A stretch of 64,000 nt of DNA from the NCBI GenBank assembly GCA_035771165.1, contig JAWNZC010000408.1, forward strand, positions 3,636,001-3,700,000, read 5' to 3'. Position numbers and translations under genes: made by a program. The notes beneath the pieces are model-generated. The model ran no database searches, was not told the DNA's origin, and worked only from the letters and a program-made list of their open reading frames with translations. The stretch's first letter is position 1. Every line of letters starts with the position of its first letter. The stretch is from Paragorgia papillata. Its lineage: Eukaryota; Cnidaria; Anthozoa; Scleralcyonacea; Coralliidae. This document shows, piece after piece, positions 55,867-64,000 of the stretch.

Positions 55867-58800
55867 GTAAATACCGTGGTATTTTATAGTCGCCGTCCGG
55901 CTATTAGTGTCTGGCTGTTTGCATTCCCGCTGTGAATAGCCCTCAAGATGTTTGATTTTGCTTGCGGGTTTTTGGTTAACTTTCCCCCTTTAGCTTTAGC
56001 CCTTTCCCGTTGTGGCTGTCTACATGAACTAATTTACACGCAACTTCAACGTGTTAAGATTGGTAGGGGGGAAATAGAGACAATTTCAAAAGAAATAAAT
56101 TGATATGCTGTATTGTAGTGTAGTACTCTTATAAAATCCGGATGCGCAAACGGTCCAGTATTGTTTATAAAATTTAATACAGTTTATTATTTCCCAGTTT
56201 ATAGTTTATATACCCTTGCCATAGTTTATGTTATGCACTATGGATTTATAGTTAAGCCCCGATCGCCTTGCTGAGTTGCTGTGTCCAGCAGAGGTGGGGG
56301 GAGTGTGAATGGGGTTCAGTTAATCCAATTTTAATCAAGCTGTATGTATAAATATAGCCCATCTAATAGCCTAACAACTAGGATATAGTCTGCGAGGCAG
56401 GCTTTTAGCTGTTAAAAACAATGTTATTTTCATACTGGTATAAAATATGCAATGACAACAGGTTTTAAAAGCTTCAAGGAACATAAACATTAACAAAAGC
56501 ACTTAAAAACTGGTAGTGTGATGATAATGCAGTAGAGATTAAGTCATTTGCTAAATTTATCATGCTTCACTGTGGAATATGTAAATTAGTTAGTGTCACC
56601 TGGCATCAGACTCAGTGCAATGCCAATATCCAGTGGTGTAGTTATACAGTATCTGGCTGTGTTGTGATTCTATATATCAATGTTCTTTTCTTTTGTTTGT
56701 ATGAGCAGGTGGTGGAGAGGATAAACTTGTAAAATTCAAGGCAATGTACAAAATGGGGGTTGAAAAACAGGGTTTCATAGTGGTTTTAGAAATCTTTGAA
56801 AGTCTTTGTATTAGAATGTAGCTCTTCAAGGTCCTTGAGGAATTTTCTTTAAATTGTATGAAAAAAACAGATAAAGCCTTTAACAGGTCTTTAAATTCTG
56901 TAACAATTGTTTATTTCATATTATTTTCTCGATATATTTACAATTCTGGGATGATCAGTAAATCAATATTCCATGCATGATAATTCTACAAAAAGCTTTG
57001 TGCACTTGACAAAATCTGGGCACTTTTGAAAAACCATTGAGAAAATTTGCCCTACATCAGAGAGTGATACTAAGTAATTAAAGTAATGAAATATTCATGT
57101 GGTAATAACCAAACAGATGCAAATTTTATGAAGTATGACAAATGGTAATGTGAGGAAAAGTCATTGCTATTTTTAACATTTAAATTTTACTATTAGCAAA
57201 TTATAGGGAGGGGGGGGGGGTGGCTGGGGGGCTGGTTCTTTTTTCTTTTTTTTCTGTCTGGCTGTGGCTCTGTTTTTTTTGTTTAATGCTGCAGTAAATT
57301 TGTATTTCTTATCAGTATAGATCTGTCTGTGTAACATGAAATTAGGCAAATAAATCTATAAATAAACATGACAGTCCATGTTTTTGCCTTAGATGTGCAC
57401 ATAGGAGAATTAATATTTAATTATTTCTTCTGGGTATTGTCCTGTTAAATGGTTGTTGGCTTAATTTGTTGATGTTGTGTGCAGGCCTTGAATTTCATTG
57501 AGGACTTCACATTTGGCCACCAATATGGATTTTTTTCTCATAATCTGTAGGACACTTTTGTCCACCAATGGAATTTTTAAATTTCCTGATCAAACGTATT
57601 GTAAGAAATGTTTGATGATAGAATATTCCAGCCAATGATTGAATTATCAGCATGTAAATTTCTGAACTTTGTACGGTACACAACTAAATAGCAAATTGCA
57701 GCTAATTGCTTTAGTGGGCCAAAATCAGCCTGGAAATTTGGGCCAATTGCAAGCAAACTGTGCTTAACCACGTGTTCAAACATTGGTGGCCATTAAAATA
57801 TGCAGAGGACTTTGTTCAGTGTTGTATAGTGAAGCGATCTGTATCTACATCTCCTAGTCGAAGAAAAGAAGACAGTGCTGAGAAATGTCCTGCTCCTGAA
57901 TCTAGTCAATTGTTGATTTTCTATTTTGTTTTATAGCATAAGCTCCTTAAGTTAAAATATCATGTGAACATTTATCTATTCTACAAAATGGTTTTAATGA
58001 TCATCATGTCTGAATTGGGTTTTTTCTTGTATCATAATTCTGTATCATGAATTTAGTAATTTCCTGACTGTATTTAAAGTTTTATCCTAGCTGAGAGAAA
58101 ATGTCCTTGGGTACTGGGTAGCCTAATGGAAAGTCATTATCGGAGGACATTTTTGTCTTTGGATGCAAAAAATATAATTCAAGGTGTCATTGTGTGCCAA
58201 GAGCCTAAAGTTGAGTGGCTCTGGAAGTTCACTTTGTCAATATTATCCCTTGACTCCAGTAGAGCAGGCTGAGGAACCAAAACATATATTGGCTGCTCTA
58301 CTGGGGTCAAAGGGTTAAAGCTTTGGACCATTTTACCCATCAAGTGATGCAACTAGCTCTTGTAATCGAAGACTTACCTGGGCCTATATGTCTACCCATC
58401 TTTCTATTTCTTACCGTAGCTCTTTGGCTTTGTAAGACTGACCAAAACCAACCCCCTTTGTTATTCTACTCTGTATAACTCCAGATGGTTTTATATTTGT
58501 CAAATTAGAACCAATTAGTAGTCAAAGGGTTAATCAAATCATTAGCCTAGCATGGCTATAGCCATTTGAAAAACACACAAATGGCAGTTTAATATTGGCA
58601 ACCATGCCTGCAGAGCTAATGATTACAACAAGTTGCAAAAGATTTACAACTTTTACAGTACAGTATAATGCTACAATTATTGACTACAATTATGCTATGT
58701 ATGGTGTACCGACTGTTCGCTGAAAGCTTGTTCAATTAAAAAGTTTTTGATCATGCAGAGTACATGTACTGTATAGCGCTACAGAAACTTGTGCTTACTT

Positions 58801-59090
58801 TCAAAGGCGCAACCAGGATTTTTGAAAGGAGGGTTGTTTTTAGCAGAAATTGACAACACAAATCTAGGGGGTCCAGGGGTATTTGAACTTTGGGTCTCTA
58901 AAACGGCATTTCCTGCATTCCGAGGACATTTTTGACCAAAATATAAAGGTTTTAAATCGCATGTTTTAGCCGTCAGAAAGAGTAGAAGTAACGTTTGATC
59001 TCCAAAATTTTCCTTGCAGCCTCCCCCCCCCAAAAAAAAATAACAAGGGGCACGCACCGACTTCCGCCCTAGTTCCGCCCCTGCTTAGGC

Positions 59091-59602
59091 TACGTGCACA
59101 CGGTAACGTTTCGGAGCGTTTTTGTATTGTTTACTGTTCTCAAGGGAATCGAGAACAATCAGCTCATTACTTGAAACAATACGAAAACGGTCGGAAACGT
59201 TACCGTGTGCACATAGTCTTAGGCTATGTCATAGTCAATCGAGATATGGTCTGGAAACTCGGCAAACTTCAAAGCGCCGTGCACATCCTTTGTTTTAGGC
59301 TTATTAATATTTAAATAGCACGGTTGAGTGATTGAACTGAAACGTTGCTATTGGACAATTCGTTCATTATACTAAAATACAATGTGTTCAGTGACCGTGC
59401 ACAAAAATGGATAAAGGCGAACAAAAGACTTTAGCTGAGTTTCCAGACCATTTTTCGATTGACTGTGACTATGTGCACACGGTAAGGTTTCCAAGCGTTT
59501 TCGTATTGTTTCAAGTAATGAGCTGATTGTTCTCGATTTCCTTGAGAACAGTAAACAATACGAAAACGCTCGGAAACGTTACCGTGTGCACGTAGCCATA
59601 GT
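59091..59602. mobile_element. Two palindromic MITEs arranged as a larger inverted repeat
   Basis: GTGCACACGGTAACGTTTC, CGTTTTTGTATTGTTTACTG and TTCTCAAGGGAATCGAGAAC with mirror images fill 59091-59220. A second similar hairpin fills 59466-59602. Sequences between (TCAATCGAGATATGGTCTGG at ~59236 and CCAGACCATTTTTCGATTGA at ~59443) are inverted too, so the whole ~510 bp is a palindrome of palindromes. Confidence 0.8.
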
Positions 59603-59954
59603 TTGTAGTCGTATATATGTACTGTAGTCGTAATTGTATAGTTGATGTGTGTGTTTGTATAAATAGCGTAAGCACTGTCGAGATATGGCACTATAGTTGT
59701 TGTTGAGGCGTCGTACAGAAAAATACACCTTTTACAACCAGCGTTTGTGTCTTTCTATCCTGGCTTGGGCGGCTCAATGCACTCACTGTAACAACTAGCC
59801 TCACTATCGGCAAAAACGTTACACATGTACGGTAACAGTAATGTACAGTCATGTAGAATTTGCAGAGAAAACATGTTATGACCAAGGGCCTACCTATACC
59901 TAGAGTTTTTACCATGTTGATTTACCTGACTTGTACAGTAAGTGAATCTGAGCC

Positions 59955-60640
59955 AGCACTGGTTAACCCATTGCTGTCTAGGATGTCAGAGTTCTTCCTT
60001 TGATATGTAAAATTGTCTCAGGCATTAGACTGCAGAGTAAAACGATAACTATAGAGCGGTTTTTGTCCGGCTCAGACAGGAATAGTGTAATCACTTTTAA
60101 CTCGTTGCTGCCTATAAGATGTCGGAGGGTTGTCTTGTCTGAGTAAAATCGTCTGGCATTAGACAGAGTAAAACAATATAGGGGTTGTTTTTTTGGCCGG
60201 CTCAGGCAAGAATGGGTTAGGTTAGCCTATTCATCAATGGTTGGCTGAGGGATGCCCATTGCTTAGAATTGTACTGTGTCGGAGTAAAAGAATATAACGT
60301 TTTTTTGGGCCAACTTTTACATTAATTGGTTATAGACTTGTTACTGTAACTAAATTGTGTCTAAGCTAACTAAAGGGTTTCCCTTTGACAAGTAAAACTT
60401 TCTGGTATAATAGTGTGAGTAAAATAAAAAGTATAAACTATATTTGGCTGCATAGCTTAGGCAGGATTGGGTTTAAACTGTAGTTTTACGTACTTTAGGT
60501 CTCTGACTGTTTAACACGTTGAAGGTTGAGATCACTGAGATGGTGAAAAACGGCTTTTTAATATTTTACTCTGACTGCCTAATGCCAGACAATTTTACTA
60601 GTCAAAGAAAGAATCTTCAGATTGATGACAATGGTTAAAT
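59955..60640. repeat. Decayed tandem cluster of the CCAGACGATTTTACT family
   Basis: About five ~125-bp units, each with AACCC(A/G)TTGCTG-like, GAGTAAAA(C/T), (G)GCATTAGAC and GGCTCAGGCA(G/A)GAATGGGTT-like blocks in the same order, are strongly diverged. They lie just upstream of the Ig exon. Confidence 0.6.
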
Positions 60641-60754
60641 GTATTTAAAAAACTTAACTGTGACAACTACACTACAGTACAGTTCACACTATAGCATGGG
60701 TAGAACCGTAAATTTTCCCTATCTAATTTTCTTTTTGTTGGAATTTATTTGAAG

Positions 60755-61048
60755 ATTTGACTGCGAGGATCTCGCCAAAGAACAGCGTCCTATATTGGAA
60801 TGATTATGGGATCTTTAAATGCTATGTGACCGGAGATCCTGCCCCCAAAGTGACTTGGTATAATAATGTAAGGGACATCACTCATTACCAAAAGACTACA
60901 ATCCACACGATTTCTGGAGGCTACATGATTAGGTTTGGAAAACTTCATCCTCGTCTTCATAATGGAACGATATCTTGTAAAGCGAGTAATGGTGTGGATC
61001 AATCAGTCACAGACCAAGCCACACTTCACGTACTCACTGAACAGTTTA
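60755..61048 (+). CDS. Ig-like (I-set) domain exon, partial gene continuing right
   Basis: The acceptor TTTATTTGAAG ends at 60754 and the donor GTAAGT is at 61049. The exon is 294 bp, phase 1-1, the classic shuffling unit for one Ig domain. It reads NDYGIFKCYVTGDPAPKVTW (first Cys and core Trp), then YMIRFGKLHPRLHNGTISC, KASNGVDQSVTDQATLHVL. GDP.P.V.W and C.ASN..G resemble Ig domains of receptor tyrosine phosphatases, cell-adhesion molecules and tyrosine-kinase receptors, and no finer assignment is safe. The usual YxC before the second Cys is ISC. Later exons are not recognised in 61049-64000 and probably lie beyond the window. Confidence 0.82.
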
Positions 61049-62437
61049 GTAAGTGAACCAATGAATATAAAGAATCTTAGGCAGTTTCGTGAAATATAAA
61101 TGCTTCGCAAAAGTCTTCTTTAAAGCCCTAATCAAACGAGAACGCAAGTCATCGCAAGTTGGTATAGTCAGAATTTCTGTGGCGGTCGTTTGAACACCCC
61201 AATTAACAAAATAAAGGTTTCATGAGTGTTTTAAACAAGTTTTAACTTTGTCACGGTACATGATATTTTCGGGAAACTATTCAGAGCGGCTGGATGAGAT
61301 AGCGTGACTGCCAACTTGCGATGACTTGCGTTCTCGTTTGATTAGGGCTTAACGTTCGGTCAAACTTAAGGATCGTATTGTGAAAGAACCGAGAAAAGAT
61401 GCTAATTATTCCCTTCCGTTCAATGACTCTAGTCAGGAATACATCGGCCAGACTAAGCGTCAGTTTGGTACGCGATTAAAAGAGCACTATAAGGCTGGTT
61501 TCTTTTGTCGAAGAGCACTATAAGGCTGAAAATTTTGTTTTGTCGAAGTACTGTACGCGTGCAAAACTAGCCATGAGATCGTGTGGGATGATTAAGAGGG
61601 TGTTTATATGGAGGCGAGCGCCAGCCCGGGTACCCGAGTTAGCCCGCTTTGCCGAGATGATTTTTGTTGTGTTTACATGAGAAAGGCTAGCTCGCCTGCT
61701 TGTTGTGCTAATTGCGTAATTTATCAGTTCTATCTGGTAAGACACGTGAATTGTTAATATGCGCGCGCAGCTAACTTTCAGACCGCTTTATATTCTGTGT
61801 GTGACTTCGTTCGTTCGTTAGGAATCAATAGCAAGCGACATTTTTGACGCGACATTTTTAACGCGACATTTTTAACGCGATGTTTTGAACGCCACAGGGC
61901 ACCGCTTTTTAGCACTGTGTCTGGTTGAATCATTGAATCCTAAGACTGAATCCTTAAATCCTAAGATTAATTTAATCTTAGGATTTAGTTACTTTCTTTA
62001 TAAATTAGGGTTAAGTTAGCAATGATCCTGCAATGACTTAGTCTGTTTTATTATTCAAAGTTTCCATACTATTAACAGAATTGGAATAAAGCGATGCGAC
62101 GCTAGCTATTCTCTATGGTTACATTTTGGTTGCCCAAACATGTATCATTGTTTTATTCGCTAATGAGTTTTTAATGAGTCATTAATGGGATCTCCACACA
62201 TGGCTTATGCAAATATTACTAGCAATGCTATTATTATCCTAATACGTCTCCTGAACACCCTCAACATCAATTAAATATACTACATCATGGAAATACATCC
62301 TGTATAATATAATATTTCGTTTGTATTTTGACACGTTTTTCTTACGGGGTCTCGAAGTAATTTCTCATCCAAAATCTTCTTCTCACGACTTCTCGATTTC
62401 CTTACTTATTTTATAAACTAAGGTTAACTTAGCAATA

Positions 62438-62638
62438 ATCGAAATATAGTAAGGTTAGATATACTGCCGAAACAGAGAACGTAGGAGTCTAACGTTTCGA
62501 GCGAATGCCCTTCGTCAGAGAGAAAGGGCCTTCGCTCGAAACGTTAGACTCCTACGTTCTCTGTTTCGGCAGTATATCTAACCTTACTATATTTCGATTG
62601 TTGTTTCTACACTGCCTACGCAGCACGCTACTTTTATT
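62438..62638. mobile_element. Retroposon-like insertion, head-to-head palindrome, 13-bp target duplication
   Basis: TAACTTAGCAATA flanks both sides (62425-62437 and 62639-62651). The ~80-bp start (ATATACTGCCGAAACAGAGA..., CTAACGTTTCGAGCGAATGC) is followed by its near-perfect inverse, then ATTTCGATTGTTGTTTC and the tail CTACGCAGCACGCTACTTTT shared with the copy at 39524-39703. Confidence 0.78.
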
Positions 62639-62936
62639 TAACTTAGCAATAGTTCTGTGATGACTTAGTCAGATCTGTTTGAATATTTAGGTTCTGAGTG
62701 TCTTAATATTTTCATATTGTTTCGTTGAACGTTTCTGAGCCTTTTCTGTGTCAAAGTATTCACAACTAACAGTTAACTTTTCAACGCCTGTATCGTACAT
62801 TTTTCTCACGGTTTCCCAAACTGATTCTACAAATTAGGCCGTAAACGATAACTCAACGTATATTATCAACACTTATCTCCCTATGAATCACATTTGTTTT
62901 GGTAAGCTAAACACTATTTTAACTTATTGATAGAGT

Positions 62937-63260
62937 ATGTCATGGTTGAGTGATGACACCACTAAGATGCTAAATCAATATAAGACTAAAAACTGTGACG
63001 TCATGGGTGGTATGTCTCAGAACCCCCACTCTCTATACTACCGCTGCCGTAACGAGTCACGAGTTAGCAACACTTTATATTCTGCCTATTCGTTCGTCCG
63101 TTCGCCCTTCCGTTTGTCCGTTCGTCTGTTTGTCCGTCTGTGTACAATTATGTGTTTATTTGTTTGTTCTTTTTGTTTGTTCTTTTTGTTTATTTGTTTG
63201 TTTGTTCGTTCACACGGAATCAATAGGCACTGCCCTTCAGGACTTGGTTTGGTTTATTAA
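62937..63260. repeat. Tetranucleotide-rich stretch
   Basis: Within this interval, 63090-63210 consists of GTTC/GTCC/GTTT units (TTCGTCCGTTCG, TTGTTTGTTCTTTTTGTTTG). The open frames across it give low-complexity Ser/Phe/Val/Arg text and are not taken as genes. Confidence 0.7.
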
Positions 63261-63321
63261 GAAATAAAAAATAGCCACTCATGTTAACAGTACTGATAAA
63301 TTATATTTATATATATATATA

Positions 63322-63379
63322 GTTCAATCTACAGACACGGTGTTTCGCTGTACAACAGCTCATCAGTGTAGCTTGGAAC
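63322..63379 (-). ncRNA. Type I hammerhead self-cleaving ribozyme
   Basis: Read on the minus strand all catalytic parts are present. CTGATGA is followed by stem II GCTGT-TGT-ACAGC (five perfect pairs), then GAAA, a 3-bp stem III ACA-CCG-TGT, and the cleavage triplet GTC. Stem I closes as CTACA/TGTAG adjoining the core and GTTC/GAAC at the outside, with an internal loop. The very short stem III is typical of hammerheads in retrozymes and Penelope-like elements, which often act as dimers. (TA)n tracts lie at ~63303-63321 and ~63531-63555. No reverse transcriptase or second copy is seen in the window. Confidence 0.88.
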
Positions 63380-63889
63380 AATCTGAATGAATTTCATCAA
63401 TTACTTATACACATGCGATCGTCGGTGACAACCGCATGTGGGACAGCATCAGTGAAGTACATTCAGATAGCGTGAAGTGCGCATGGGCCCAGAGTGCTCA
63501 AACTTCCACAAGGGTAGTGAGCGTTGCATATTATATATATATTTATATATATACATCTATATATACATCGGGGAAATCATACTACAACGACGATAAATTA
63601 GTTATGTGAATATGTATCGATGTAACGTTGAGATAAAGAAGGTACTGTACGGTTTTCCCACAAAGCAGACAAAACCGTTCTTGGCGGGGACGACTCTGGA
63701 GAACGACTAGCAACAAAGGCATGGTCAGGTTTTGGGGCAAATGCGAACGCGACTATAAACCTGAAATGCTTGTAGCAGGCTGTTGAGTGTTGTTTATACT
63801 GTCATGTGACTCTACGTCATTTCTTGTAAATTTGGGCGACTACTAACATAGCTTATTGAAAGTGGTTTTCTACTTGGCGAAAAACAGTG

Positions 63890-64000
63890 ACGGATCCAGC
63901 GTGATCTGGTATAGGGGGGGGGGGGGTTGCTGCAGGGGCGGATCTAGAATTTTTGTAACCTTAGTCAAACCATTCCTAGGGGGGTTCCCCCGGAAAAGTT
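63890..64000. mobile_element. Start of hAT-type repeat(s), cut by window edge
   Basis: CAGTGACGGATCCAGCG at ~63886 and CAGGGGCGGATCTAGAAT at ~63934 both look like hAT-type termini, with G-runs inside. The other ends lie outside. Confidence 0.4.

Larger units (their letters stand above)
54768..60754. other. Intron region of the Ig gene
   Basis: Besides the possible exon at 55678-55866 this holds a CTCTACTGGGGTCAA hairpin at ~58247-58318, a C-run-bearing repeat at ~58800-59085, the double palindrome at 59091-59602 and the decayed tandem cluster at 59955-60640. 56000-58200 shows nothing recognisable. Confidence 0.5.

Noticed and set aside
1..64000. CRISPR arrays, operons, Shine-Dalgarno sites
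   Set aside because: The window is clearly eukaryotic; the tandem arrays lack unique spacers and genes are intron-split.

Overview
This window is animal nuclear DNA: genes split by long introns with GT/AG splice sites, AT-rich sequence, TA microsatellites, and a very high density of DNA transposons, miniature inverted-repeat elements (MITEs) and palindromic insertions. The recognisable genes are EXOSC3, TCEANC2, a death-effector-domain pair, a rhodopsin-class receptor and an Ig-domain gene. Together with a P/THAP9-type transposon, hAT elements and retroposons, they suggest an early-branching or invertebrate metazoan. A cnidarian is my best guess, but the species cannot be fixed from sequence alone. 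Nothing bacterial or viral was seen.

Layout. 1-1307: the last two exons of an EXOSC3 (exosome subunit Rrp40) orthologue, with a MITE in the intron. 1308-7746: repeats, including a 44-bp minisatellite of about 22 copies inside a probable transposon and a hAT-type MITE. 7747-8568 (+) and 17592-18452 (-): two paralogous intronless genes encoding an N-terminal death effector domain followed by two membrane spans. Between them lies a nested transposon stack at 11301-17204: a TTAA-flanked element with ~1-kb inverted arms that has received a hAT element, a second hAT MITE and a palindromic MITE.

19174-21887: a probable non-autonomous P-type element. 22528-28755: an apparently intact 6.2-kb P element with 26-bp terminal inverted repeats and a 7-bp target duplication. 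It carries a two-exon THAP-domain transposase and an antisense zinc-finger gene. It sits 87 bp upstream of the start codon of a three-exon TCEANC2 orthologue (28843-44313). The ~9.6-kb second intron of TCEANC2 holds an antisense single-exon GPCR (40739-41689), a tRNA-like inverted-repeat element, a retroposon-like insertion and LINE debris.

44968-45590: an inverted-repeat element holding a Myb/SANT-like exon. 45.6-54.6 kb: no gene found, only MITEs, palindromes and TA repeats. 54686-61048 (+): the 5' exons of an Ig-domain gene (signal peptide, a possible Cys-containing exon, an Ig domain; all junctions phase 1), continuing beyond the window. The tail holds palindromic elements and, at 63322-63379 on the minus strand, a complete type I hammerhead ribozyme. 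Functionally the host genes are separate (RNA decay, transcription elongation, a death-domain pair, signalling, an Ig surface protein). The common theme is repeated transposon invasion of introns and promoters.
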